Assembly: GCA_035079385.1 (NCBI GenBank)
Contig: JAVHKY010000011.1
Coordinates: 11,488,001 to 11,552,000 of the forward strand
DNA from: Aspidiotus rigidus
Lineage: Eukaryota > Arthropoda > Insecta > Hemiptera > Diaspididae
Direction: 5' to 3'
Length of the DNA: 64,000 nucleotides
The notes below the pieces were generated by a model. That model made no database searches and was not told where the DNA came from. It worked only from the letters and a program-made list of their open reading frames with translations. Shown here one piece after another: positions 10,704 through 21,994 of the stretch (positions are counted from its first letter, which is position 1; every line of letters begins with the position of its first letter). Position numbers and translations under genes: made by a program.

Positions 10704-12367
10704 CTTGATTTAGATAGACTTCAATCAAGCGCTTGTATGGTGTGGAAACTAATTTGTAGTTCTTTTTTCCTCCCATCACCTTTTCGTGAAAATAGGAACG
10801 TTGTAAACACCCAGAATAAAGTTCTTAAAATTAGGAAGAAAAGAAAAACTTTATCAGTCTTGAATTAGGGTCTACGGTACACATCACCGATCAACAACTT
10901 ATCTTTTATTTATTTATTTTGTTGTTTTTTTTTTTCTTTTTTATCGTCCATATTTTTGAAGTATATTTGTTTAGGATAAGGTGACCCCCGTCACAGTAGA
11001 AAATATTTTTGGAACAGGTCGCGTATAATTCCTTCTAAAATATTACCGGTATTAGGAAAAAATTAGAGGAATAATATTTTTCGATCATTCATGTTTACTT
11101 CAAAGTCATCTCTTCCTTCTGTATTACCCGTACTATAAGATTTGTTTTTCAAAATGGTTTTCTAAAATGTATCGATTGAAGACGTGAACTTACCAGTACA
11201 AAATACAGTCCAAGGAAACTATCACTGACAAAGTTTCTCATCAATAGTACAGTCTTTTGTCAGAAATTTCATCTTACACTGTTCAACGTAACGAATACCG
11301 CGCCAACTCCTTCTTCCATTTCTCATCATAAAGGAGGAACTCTAGTCAATAAGCAATGAAACAAGAGATTATGTTTTGTCCTTATTTAGAGTCCCGGGAA
11401 ACAATTTGTTCTAAGTACCCCTCTGATCCCCCATTTGAAGCCTTATTGATCCCCTTGTCCCTGTTTTTTCCCAGTTGAAGCCCTTTGGATTCCCAGGCTA
11501 AAAGGGCTCCAACGGGGACAAACCTGAAGCCCTTCGGATCTCCGGGCTTCATATGGTAAAAACTATCCATTTAGTTCCTATTTAAAACCCCATTTCCCCT
11601 TTTGAATCCCTGAAGTCCTTCAAATTCGAGGGCTTCATGTGGGAACAATTTTTATCGGGGTGTTCATCTGCATTCAGTCCGCCATTCCACAAAGAAGTTG
11701 CTGAAAAAGATGACGTCGGATGATTTGGTAATCATATCAAGGACGAGTCAAGGTTTGTTAGCTAGTCCTGCGAGGGAGATGGAAGAATTTTTAGGGGCAG
11801 ATAACTTGTTCAACTCCCCCTCATAAGCGGGCATAACTCAAGAGTAAGATTTTTCCAACTTCTTAAAATAGGTCAAGGTTGTTGATGACGTCACAATGAC
11901 AGAATGGTAACGCATGCTAGTGTCGCAAAATCGTTGAAGTTTTTGCAATAGTGGACCCAATTTCGTTAGACATTAAAATGACCCTTGCTTAATTTTTATT
12001 CAAGTAGAAAAATATGTTCTACTTGATTTAGCCCAGTTTGTATTGCAATATTCTAAACTTTTTCTTCCGGGGTGGGGGAGGAATAAAACTCGAGGTAGAA
12101 CTTGACAAGTCTCCTCAGCATTTTGTGGGCTTGCTCCAACGCGGAGGCTTACAAGCTGACGGACTAACCCGTTTAAAGCTCTTTTGCCTCTTCTTTTCCC
12201 AGAATTGCTTAGCCTAATTTAGGCCTGTTACAGAGTGGCCTATACCTAATATAGAAGATCAGTATAATATATCGATTGATTCTACCTAATCAATCTTACT
12301 AAATTGATTTGGCGGATCATATCGACTTCTAATATAATATCTATCTCGGTATGATGATGTCATAATA
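10704..12367. other. Intergenic, no gene seen
   Basis: This spacer lies between receptor 2 and the foldback element. 11390-11640 contains locally repeated GAAGCCCTTCGGATC and GGGCTTCATATGG phrases, an old degenerate tandem repeat. No coding region or RNA gene was recognised. Confidence 0.5.
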
Positions 12368-12882
12368 GGGCACAATAGACGGTAGGTATGTCCATCCGCC
12401 ATTTTCGTTCTGAAGGCATTCGTGTTTTCAATATGACGGATAACTTGAGAATGGCTCGTTGGATTGTTTTGATATTACCCGCATTGGAGAGTAAATTTTA
12501 TGGAGAATAGAATATTTTCTTTTCAATTTTTCGCTAGAAGCACAATTTTCGGAGTAATCAATGAATAATAATTAAAACGCGTTTTCTTGACCAAACGCCT
12601 ATATTCGGTAATTGTAGGCGTTTGGTCAGGGAATGTGTTTCAACTTTCAATTATTAATTAATTACTCTAAAAATTATGCTTCTAGCGAAAAGTTAAAGGG
12701 GAGATAATTTATCCTCCTTAAAGTTTTCTTTCCAGCGCGGGTAATATCGAAAAAACTCATCAGGCCAATTTCGAGTTATGCGTCATTGAAAAATACAAAT
12801 CGAATATTATTATGCTCTTATGAACGTTTTAAGCCTTCAGAACCAAAATAATGGACAGACGTACCCATCGTCTATGGTGCCC
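12368..12882. mobile_element. Foldback element or MITE, 515 bp
   Basis: The two ends are imperfect inverted repeats: GGGCACAATAGACGG...TCTGAAGGC on the left and GCCTTCAGAA...CGTCTATGGTGCCC on the right. Complementarity continues inward through ATTACCCGC and GCGGGTAAT, TCGCTAGAAGC and GCTTCTAGCGA, to GACCAAACGCCTA and TAGGCGTTTGGTC flanking a 13-bp loop near 12605. Nearly the whole element can fold on itself. No coding sequence and no clear target duplication were seen. Confidence 0.8.
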
Positions 12883-13439
12883 TTGTCGTAGTAAGGAGTT
12901 CGAGAGTGGGTAAAATGGAAAACCATTTTGGTTTTTCAATGAATTTAGCACCCCTCTGGTGGGCACCGGAAAACCAAATGTATGTCCGGCAGACTTGCAC
13001 TTTTAACCCGTAATAAAGCCGTCAGCTGTCAATTTAGTTACAAACAAAATGGATGTTCATTTTACCTGCTCTCGAGCTCCCTAGTCATAGTAAGATCCCA
13101 CCACCAGTAATTTGTCAGCTCAGTATATTTATTGAGCTACCTAGCGGATGAAGAACTCACTTGTTGTTTTCTATTACATATTTGAGGGGTGGGATATGAA
13201 CTTTAGAATGTTTAAAACACGAGTGCATTTGGCTTTGAGTGATTTAACGTGGGGAGCCAAGGTAAGTTTTCGATCAAAATGCAAGGTTGTTGAGCGATTC
13301 AATTAAGGCCTAAACTTGAAGTAGAATTTCTTTTCGCTTAAGCTTAAGGATTAAACTTGAAATAAAATTTCTTTTCGCTTAAACTCAAAGCTTATTCAAG
13401 ACGTATGAGTTTTAACCTAGAAGTTAAACTTAAAGCGTG
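12883..13439. other. Intergenic, no gene seen
   Basis: Ordinary sequence containing a doubled phrase TTTCTTTTCGCTTAA (13328 and 13367). It leads directly into the minisatellite. No coding signal was found. Confidence 0.5.
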
Positions 13440-14230
13440 AGGCTGAATGTACAAAACATGTTTTTGTTGAAAAATAACATGTTTTCGTCAGCAAAAACAT
13501 ATTTTTGTTGGAAAAAACATGTTTTTTTCGGAAAGAACATGTTTTTGTCAGAGAAAACATATTTCGTCAGCAAAAACATATTTTTGTTGGAAAAAACATA
13601 CTTTTGTTGAAAAGAATATATTTTTGTCAGAAAAAACGTTTCTGTTAGAAAAAGCATGTTTTTGTCAGAAAAAACATGTTTTGTCAGCAAAAACATAATT
13701 TTGTTGGAAAAAACATGCTTTTGTTGAAAAGAACATGTTTTTGTCGAAAAAAACGCTTTTGTTGGAAAGAACATGTTTTTGTCAGAAAAAACATGTTTGG
13801 TCAGAGAAAACATATTTCGTCAGCAAAAACATATTTTGTTGGAAAAAACACGTTTTTGTTGGCAAAAATATGTTTGGTCAGAAAAAACATGTTTTGTCAG
13901 CAAAAATATATTTTTGTTGGAAAAAACATGTTTTTGTTGGCAAAAATATCTTTGGTCAGAAAAAACATGTTTTGTCAGCAAAAATATATTTTTGTTGGAA
14001 AAAACATGCTTTTGTTGAAAAGAACATATTTTTGTCAGAAAAAAGTTTTTGTAGAAAGAACATGTTTTTGTCAGAAAAAACATGTTTCGTCAGCAAAAAC
14101 GTACTTTTGTTGGAAAAAACATGTTTTTGTTGGAAAAAATATATTTGGTCAGAAAAAACGTTTTTGTTAGAAAAAACATTTTTTGTCAGAAAAAACATGT
14201 CTTGTCAGAAAAAACATGTTTTTGCCTTGT
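13440..14230. repeat. Minisatellite of ACATGTTTTTGTCAGAAAA-type units
   Basis: About 790 bp is built from variants of a unit of roughly 20 bp, ACATGTTTTTGTTGGAAAAA or ACATGTTTTGTCAGCAAAAA, alternating GTTGG, GTCAG and GTTGA junctions. The composition keeps several frames open on both strands (Phe/Lys/Cys-rich plus, Phe/Ser/Asn-rich minus). None has a domain, so I do not annotate them as proteins. Confidence 0.9.
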
Positions 14231-14573
14231 TTAAGTTTTAAGCTTTTGTTTCGCCTATCAAATCGCTTAATTAACGAATGAAAAATCGTTTCGCTTTAAC
14301 TTATTTACTGCTTAAAACTTGAATAAACCTCAGGCTTATATACCAACTTTGTCAAAATGTAATGCAAAGAGTTTGGTGTAGTTACATGTTGGAATTTCGG
14401 AAATTAATGGATGGAATAGGGTTTCTTTTTTTGAAAATGACTAAATAGGTTTTTGAGGAAAAAATCTAAATCTGTTTTTTGATGTCCAAGCAGTGATTTA
14501 GTTGAGGATGATTACATAGTTTTCAATTAATGACGTCATTGATAATGATTTGTTTTAATGAGGGACCTCATAG

Positions 14574-14871
14574 TAGAGGTCTATAAATACGAGTGAGGAC
14601 ATGGACCGCCATATTTAGTCGTTACGTCATTATTATTTTCACAGTCTCCTATTCTAATGACTGATAACGGTTTATCATGATTTGAAAATAGTAAGAGAAC
14701 ATACTAGACTAAGTGCCAAAGCAAAATGCAGGACTCAACACTATTGAGAAATGCAAAATAGTTTCACTAATCACACAAATTCCTCATCTGAATAGGGAGC
14801 TATGGAGATAAATGATGACGTAACGACTAAATATGGCGGACCATGTCCTCACTCGTATTTATAGGGCTCTA
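14574..14871. mobile_element. MITE with long inverted ends and a 7-bp target duplication
   Basis: The left end TAGAGGTCTATAAATACGAG and the right end (reverse complement TAGAGCCCTATAAATACGAG) begin inverted repeats of about 60 bp that continue through GTCCTCAC, ATATTTAGTCGTTACGTCAT. CTCATAG directly precedes the left end and directly follows the right end. A TAGAG terminus with a 7-8 bp duplication fits a hAT-like nonautonomous element. It has no coding capacity. Confidence 0.82.
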
Positions 14872-14879
14872 CTCATAGT

Positions 14880-15690
14880 AGCAAAACCGTGAAGTCTCAA
14901 TCAAAAACCATAAAACGGTGACGATTTTTTGGATTGATTTTTTTCATAGTGGTTTTTCAAGTAGTCTGCACAATGCTAAAATCATCCCCTCTCCTTGCCT
15001 TCCATATAAAATTTTGTGAGGTTCGACTGGACTCGATCACTTCTTTCATCGTCGTGCGAAATTAATGAGCGTTTCTTCTTATAAACTACTGCTCAAATTT
15101 TTAACGTCCTATAACTTAGGAAGAAAGGGAGGGGTCCTTCTCTTGTTACCTGCCCTAATTTTTACCCAAAATTGCGTTGCTGGGTCTGGATCTATATTGT
15201 TTATAACTGGTATCGTTTGGAGTTGAACCAAGCATTATTAATGAAGTTAAGAGAATATTTTTTGAGTTTTTCCACCAATTTTTCATGGAAATAAGAATCC
15301 GATACGTATAAGTGGAGAATGGTATTCATTTGTAATTTAATATTTGAAAAGGAAATAGTGTCTAAAGTTTTTTATAAGGTTGGTAAATTACAGAGGATGA
15401 GAATATTTTTCTTCCTCCATAAGTAAGTCATGTTATTATACTTATTTTCTTTTTTTAGTTTCTGCCAGGGTCTTTCTGAAGTAGAAAAAATAATTCTATA
15501 CATGTGAACAAATTTATTATTCAGACCCTACTTAGCTTTCTACAGGTGGTAATGAAAACTTTGAAACATCTTTTTTTATATTTTTCTCCCTTTTTGTTGT
15601 TTTTCATTTTTTGAACTACATACCATAACTCTTCGTTTGGGTATCCAAAATATTTTAAAACGAAATAAATAATAGGGGTAACTGGGTAAA
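14880..15690. other. Intergenic, no gene seen
   Basis: AT-rich sequence between the MITE and a LINE fragment. No open frame of note, RNA gene or repeat was recognised. Confidence 0.5.
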
Positions 15691-15693
15691 TTG

Positions 15694-15960
15694 CTAGTTG
15701 GAAGACTCATCAGGAATAGCATTCTTATACTCCTTGAGCGTAAACGTTATATGATGAGTTGGAGAGATACGTAGCTCTCCGACTGTGGTGATTCCAGTCC
15801 AGCTACGAATATACCGGAGCAATGACAGTTTCTTACTGCCAATTCCTCGTTCCACGATCAATCTCAGCAGTGCTTCCTCCTGCCACGTAAAATGTAACCC
15901 AGGTATCCAGTGTTTCACTCCTTTATAGTAGTGAATATTCGTCTCTCCACTCCAGCCATT
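15694..15960 (-). mobile_element. LINE 3' coding remnant
   Basis: The minus-strand translation contains LLRLIVERGIGSKKLSLLRY followed by IRSWTGITTVGELRIS. This parallels the end of the LINE at 32789-33646 (RKISWLNNARKWTGIPSVGEL). It is therefore the C-terminal tail of a non-LTR retrotransposon of the same broad type, heavily truncated and lacking the RT core. Confidence 0.65.
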
Positions 15961-16148
15961 TCCAGGACCGCTCAGTTCAAGTAAACAACTTGTGAGTAAA
16001 TAGACGGAGAATTCAACTTGAAAACATTTTTACCATTCAGTTATGTACCTAGTATCATTAAATGAAATACCTAGCTTGTGCTCGCAGTTTAAGCTTTCTC
16101 GGAAACGGTAAATACAATTTTAAGGACATTCGCAGCATTTATAAAAAA

Positions 16149-18435
16149 TTATAATTTGTTTGCAGAATTGATAATTTTATGAGCAAAATTTGCATAAGTG
16201 TAGATCGCCTTCAACACTATAGGGTACAGTGTTCTGTTCAGAGGATACACTCGACAAATATGGATTGCAGAACGATGCCGAACTTGGCATAGAAAAATAT
16301 GGAGAAGCTTCTGTTGTTTTGCCGGCAGATCGTACCAAGGTGTGTCATATACTTTGAAACATATAACCTCATTCTAGAAAAGAAGAAAATTTATTCATAA
16401 GTATCCCATTCTTTCCATGTGATTCATATTAATAATTATAATATCTGTACAGGCCGGGTCTACAATTCAACTCATGTTTCCACCTTTACTCTATTTTCAG
16501 GGTTGGTCTCCAGACAGATTTCCTCTTAGAAATGTTTCATCAGACAAAAATCCTACTTACCATCGTTTGAAAAGTCTCTCCAAGGTCACTGTACAGGTAA
16601 TAAATATATAACGCGAGGCAAAGAGCTAAAACATGTTTCATTTTCAACATAATCTCGAAATCCGTCTGTAAAAAATTATTAAGTTACTAGAAATGATTCG
16701 AAGAGAAGGTAAAAAAAATAAGTATGGACCTGGGTTAATCTTCTAACAAATAATTCCAACTTTATACCAATAAAGCTCAAGTTGTGCGCTAGAAACCTCG
16801 TTCACCATATTTTGATGGTAAGGACCAGAACAAACACCTCCACACTTCTTACTATCTCTCTCTAAAATGCTAACGAACCAGAGCCGTCTAATTGACCTCA
16901 AAACGTAGACACTGAAATGTAGGTTTACAGGAAGAAGATACAATCCCCCAGGGTCTCAAAGTGCCGCAATCTGTCAGTTCGCGACAAACTGCAAGGGGAA
17001 GCAGCGTAAAATGTGCTGCAGATTCTTTAGATGTTGATGGATGGTCGTCTCGGACAAAATTCAAGAAGATGGCTTAGGATATAATTGGGACGACTAGTGC
17101 GGGATACTTGAAACCTCGCATGTGGCAAAAACCGATGAACGGAATACAGTCTGGAATCCAAGTACTTGCACGTCAAATTAGAAATTCAAGGTATTCTCGA
17201 TGTTCAGCGTGCCAATAATAAGTACAATATAAGAAACTGTAGAATCAACTTACAAGTAAAATAGCGTAAATATTACAACACGCACTGAAAATCGCAGGAA
17301 TCAAGTTCATTGAATGCAATAGTTCGATGTATTCACGCGGAGCCTTGGACATTCTGAGGAACAGTGATATAAAATTAAAATTTCATCACATGGAAAGCTA
17401 TTTCAAAATTAATAAGGAACCTATATAAACCATTGCAGTGGCATGACCTGAGAAGGAACAGAGGAATCTTAATTTAGGATAATTGATTGAAAAAGAGGCT
17501 TTAAATCTTGGCTTCGCCACTGTATTAAATTTTAGACCTAGTATTGTAAAATTCAAACTCACGCGATAAATGTCTGATATTTCCTAACAATTGAAGCCAA
17601 ATTCTTATTAGTTGATTTGAAATGATTGTCATTTGATTTGTGAGTTTTTGCACAATTCTGTATAGTCCGGCTAAAATCAACTACAATGTTGGCGAGCTCG
17701 ATTGTAACTAGCACGTTGAAAAAATTGAAAGCCAAAAGCGACGATAAAAGTACAAGCGAGAGTAAGAATTCCAACATGTACACGAAAATTGCCATTTCAA
17801 CTGAGGGTATACGGTCAACAAATGGAATCCCGTACATGTGATGATCTATTTTTCGAAAAGGGTATTCTTCATGAGGGAAAATACATAGGTCTAGGATATC
17901 GTTTGACGCCATTAGAAGGAAAATACAACTCACAACATAGAACGAAAAAAAGGCTTCACTTAAGCTATTACGACTCTTTAGTCTTGTGAGTGTGAAAATT
18001 CATCATTTCCTCTCGTCGCGGCTGCGAATGTTTTTGGAGATAGTTGATTAATGCTTCAAAATCAGAATGATATCTGTAGGTGAGTAATGGAATGATTATC
18101 AGTCCACAGATGAAGAAGTTGCTGAACCAAGAGACAATCGTGACTGAAAAGAAATCGATATTTTCCGAAGTTAGACAATATCCGAAGAACCCGACTATGT
18201 TTGTGAGTACAATCATGATGAAAGAGAAGCAGAACCACGCTGCTTTGATGCGGAATGAGAGTTCCTGTGCGGTATAAATACCGCCAACAATGTAGAATAG
18301 AATTCGTAGGATTTTTATGGTAGACATTTTTTGACAACCTTTTCTTGGACCTCTCCATGCAAACCTAATGTTCATCATTTGTATTAATTTGTAGATACCG
18401 GTACTACACCCTATGAAAAACAATGCTGCACGCAT
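16149..18435 (-). pseudogene. Odorant receptor gene 3, one frameshift in exon 1
   Basis: This is a 7tm_6 odorant receptor with all four exons recognisable. Exon 1 is 18435-17563 (873 nt, one base too many for the conserved phase). Exon 2 is 17353-17254 (100 nt, acceptor TTCCTCAG, donor GTAAGT). Exon 3 is 16665-16561 (105 nt, GETFQTM, donor GTAAGT). Exon 4 is 16373-16149 (PWYDLPAKQQK, TYANFAHKI, TAA). The upstream frame of exon 1 ends at tandem stops (17962-17970) after MMNFHTHKTKES. Shifting one frame near 17990-18005 restores the family consensus: LKSRNSLSEAFF here against LKRNSLEVAYN in receptor 4. That places a single-base indel in an otherwise intact gene. All splice sites are good, so it is either a very young pseudogene, a polymorphic allele or a sequencing error. 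Confidence 0.85.
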
Positions 18436-19190
18436 TTGTCAAAAATTTGATTATAATAATATTGGGTAGCTCTAGATTTGATCCACTTTTAAAAATTATA
18501 ACTGCGAACATGAGACATGAAATACAAAACTGATAAATGGAAGTCTACTTCACCACGCCAAACAGAGGAAGTAAGAGCGAGGTCAATCAATTACGTTTTG
18601 GTGAATATTTATAGCATGTTATATTTTTAATGATCTCTGTTGTGGTTTGACCACCTGTATGTCAACAACAGGCTAAAATGTTCGATTACCTATATTTCTA
18701 ATTCAAAATTCATGAATTCCCAATTGTCGGAGAATACACTTTGCCATGCATACTCCAAATTAGCTCTTTTATAATACACTTGCGTATTCCAAGATATGTT
18801 TGTTAGATGGGAACTGAGGTACTGAAAGGAGGCAAATGGCCAAATTGTGAGTTCAATTTTTGCAGCCCCCTTCTTTTTTAGACACCATTTATATGGGTAT
18901 GATAAACATGTTTTCATAGAAATTTATTGAAAAAAAAAAGACGCACTATGTTGACTGCTCAGGGCTTGCCTTATCAGCGTTAATTGAAGCAAACAGGGAA
19001 TCTGTTTCACGGAAGTTTCTTATATAATTTTGCAATTATTGTCAATGCTCAAATAATAATCAATGCTCGTATTGATATTTGGCTACATTTGATTATATTG
19101 TATTTCCTGCCGTGATGCAATTTTCTATGTTACTGTACATAACAGATCTGTAGGTTAATGAGAATTTTAATTTTTCAAGTCCCTCTCCTA
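18436..19190. other. Intergenic, no gene seen
   Basis: This is the upstream flank of receptor 3. It contains a short inverted repeat around GTTGTGGTTTGACCACC (about 18640) but no coding signal. 19170-19220 is a single copy of the dispersed CCTCTCCTATCATATG repeat. Confidence 0.45.
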
Positions 19191-19227
19191 TCATATGTAG
19201 AGCTCAAAAGTTGAAGTTTTTCCAAGT

Positions 19228-20325
19228 CTCACACCAACAACACCAACACCAACAAAACCAATAATGCCAACACCAATGCCAACATCAAGAAAAACAACAA
19301 GAACATCAATACCAATGACACTTACAACAAGAACGACATCAAAACACCTAAACCAATACCAACACCACCAAAAACACCAACACCAAGAACAACATCAATA
19401 ACATCAACATCACTCACAACAACACCAATGTTAATACCAACAAGATGAACAACAAAACCAACACCAACAACAACATCTACTTCAACACTGACCCCTTAAT
19501 ACCAATAACAACAACACCAACATTGTGTTTTTAACAACACCAACAACATGCACAAAACTATTGCCTCCCGCAATACCATCACCAACATCATCAAAAACGT
19601 CATCACAAACAACAATACCAACATCAACAAGGCCTACAACAAGATGAGCACCAATAATAACAACACAAATACTCCCACCACCACCATCATCACCACCACC
19701 CCCAACAATGACAACAACAACTATGATGATGATGATGATGATGATACCAACACCAACAATACCAACATAAACGCAAACAACGCAAACCTCAATATTGACA
19801 ACAACACCAACAAAACTAACAACGCAACAAACAACACTGACAACACTGACAACACCTTCATCAACAACAATTCCAATATCAACAATATTACCACTAATAC
19901 TAACACCACCAACAATACCCACAACGCACCAACATCATCAACAACAACACCAGCACCAATAATAACACCCAAAACACTTTACCAATACTAACACCAGTGT
20001 CAACAAGATTTACAACACCAACAACAATAAGAAGACCAATATTACCAACACTAACACAAACAAAACCAACAGCAATATTGACGACAATATCAGAAGCATC
20101 AACAAAACCAACAACACCCACAATACCTTCATTAACATCAACATCAACAGCACCAACAACAATGCCAACAACGCCAACTCCAATATCACCCAACAATACC
20201 TACCACACACCAATATCAACAGAACCTACAAAAAAACCAACACCATCAACAACATCTACCACAACACAAACATCAACACCAGCACTACCAAGATCACTAA
20301 CACCAATACTACAAACAACTAAATG
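19228..20325. repeat. AAC/ACC-rich low-complexity tract, about 1.1 kb
   Basis: The plus strand is almost only A and C in AACAACACC, CCAACACCAACA and CATCAACA phrases, plus a (GATGAT)n run near 19725. It is a degenerate trinucleotide-based microsatellite expansion. Asn/Thr-rich frames on the plus strand (19548-19991) and Val/Gly-rich frames on the minus strand stay open because stop codons are rare in this composition. I do not call them genes. Confidence 0.9.
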
Positions 20326-20375
20326 AGTTGCCATTTTAAAGGCAAATATGATTTAATGTTTTATATTGACATAAT

Positions 20376-20597
20376 TGAGGCACCACATTCCAAAAAGGTT
20401 CTGGTCCATTTTAAACATTTTGGGTAGTAGTTTTATTAGGTTGATATTCATCCACTTAGAACATCACAACTGTGATAGATGGAACACTTCCGCTTGATGC
20501 ATCATATTGAGGGAAGTTTTTACTACTAAATACGCTAGGTATTAACTCAATGTTTAAAGAAAAATGGACAAAAGTCTTTTTGGAATGTGGTGCCTCA
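20376..20597. mobile_element. MITE, 222 bp
   Basis: TGAGGCACCACATTCCAAAA at the left end is the exact inverse of the right end ending GGTGCCTCA (22-bp terminal inverted repeats). Inner parts are also partly complementary (CATTTTAAACATT and AATGTTTAAAGAAAAATGG). No target duplication is clear. It is noncoding. Confidence 0.85.
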
Positions 20598-20844
20598 CCC
20601 ATTAAATTGACTGTGTCAACGTTGGCATCTGGTCAACATGAGAAATTTTTGACTCAATTATTGTGATGATCTCAAGCCAAGTTCTTGTCTACCACTTCCA
20701 AGTTTTCATCAACTTCACATCAACTGCTGATTGGCATCAAATGATACTTCAGTGTTCCAAAAAATAAGTTGTTTAACTTTGAATTGATCTCAAATCGATG
20801 TCAATATACTTTATTCGCGTTGATATTGACTCGACACATACGTA

Positions 20845-21275
20845 TTGACAGGGCCGTCTACACCTCATACGCCGCGCGCTCCGCCCAAGGCGATTTTCCA
20901 TTCTGTTTTTTTTTTTGTAAGTACCTACTTGTTTTCTCCCTTTGAAACATTTTTTTCCTTCTCCCAAATCCCTAGCCACCCAAAAATTCGACCGCCCTAG
21001 TCGGCCATCTACTTTACCTATTGGTAAAGTCTGGCCTGCTTATTGATTCTAATTCAAGTCATTTATCAATTTGATAGGGAAGTACAGTCGCTTCCTCCCC
21101 AGGGCCATCTTTACCTCATTTGCCGCTCTAGGCTATTTTCTGTTCTGTTTTTTTTGTACCCGGTTCCTCCCTTTGGAACCCTTTTTTTTTTTTTTTTTTT
21201 TTTCCCTCCCAAATCCCAAACCGCCTCAAAAATTCGGCCTCCTACTTAGCCTATAATTGGTGAAGTGTGACATGT
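20845..21275. repeat. Two diverged direct copies of a 185-bp sequence
   Basis: The phrases AGGGCC(G/A)TCT...CCTCAT...GCCGC, ATTTTC...TTCTGTTTTTTT, CTCCCTTTG(G)AA, CTCCCAAATCCC and AAAAATTCG recur in the same order, at 20850-21010 and 21100-21245. This is a tandem duplication or two insertions of one element. Each carries a long poly-T run. It is noncoding. Confidence 0.65.
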
Positions 21276-21510
21276 TTCTCTCCTCTCCCTAGAACTTGAT
21301 GGACTGGTATCATTTTGTTGGTTTGGTGACGCGCTACTCGCAGGTGGAATAAGTAGTCACAATTATGTAATAAAACCTATTGAAAAGTATGATTGTGCTC
21401 GACCAATATGGTAGTGGTCGCATAGTAATGATGATGCGTACAATTTTCTCAAGTCTCTGCCTTCAGCTATAGCCTACACATAGCCTAGCTTGATTGCACT
21501 ACCCAACTAT

Positions 21511-21791
21511 TCAAAATTTTTTGAAATTCTCCTGAAGTATTTTTCACGCTGAAAATGATGCCGTTTACCGTTTCTTGAGATTGGCTCAATTTTTTGTTGT
21601 TACGTTTACATTTACTCGCCGCGAATCGTCGCGAAACATAATGTAGGCATGAGCAGTATTCTAGTATGTAAACTTGCGCGCGTTCCGCGACGATCCCCGG
21701 CGAGTGAGCCAATCTCAAGTAACGGAAAACGGCATTGTTTTCTGAACAAAAAATACTTATTCCCGGACTGGAGAATTTCAAAAAATTTTAA
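21511..21791. mobile_element. Foldback element, 281 bp
   Basis: The left arm (AAAATTTTTTGAAATTCTCC...GCCGTTTACCGTTTCTTGAGATTGGCTCA...GAATCGTCGCG) is answered by its inverse in the right arm (CGCGACGATCC...TGAGCCAATCTCAAGTAACGG...GGAGAATTTCAAAAAATTTT). Arms are about 130 bp with a loop of about 25 bp. It sits just downstream of receptor 4. Its apparent open frames mirror each other and are not genes. Confidence 0.8.
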
Positions 21792-21994
21792 TTTATTGTT
21801 TAGTGTTATTAAAAAGTTTTCACATCCATCCAAATCATTACGAGTATATGACACTGACTTGCAGCCTGTGCAGAACGTTTAATGTTGGGTAGGTATTTGT
21901 AGATTAAATAGAGAAGTATCACAATGTGTATCGACTAAACAAATTACAATACTCGAATCAGAATGTTGTGCTAAAGTGTAAGTGTGAAAATCAT

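Noticed and set aside
13430..14241. Several 80-168 residue open frames on both strands
   Set aside because: They are products of a 20-bp minisatellite lacking stops; all frames show the same repeats.
19482..20326. Asn/Thr-rich and Val/Gly-rich proteins
   Set aside because: They come from an AAC/ACC low-complexity tract; no signal peptide or domain architecture beyond composition.
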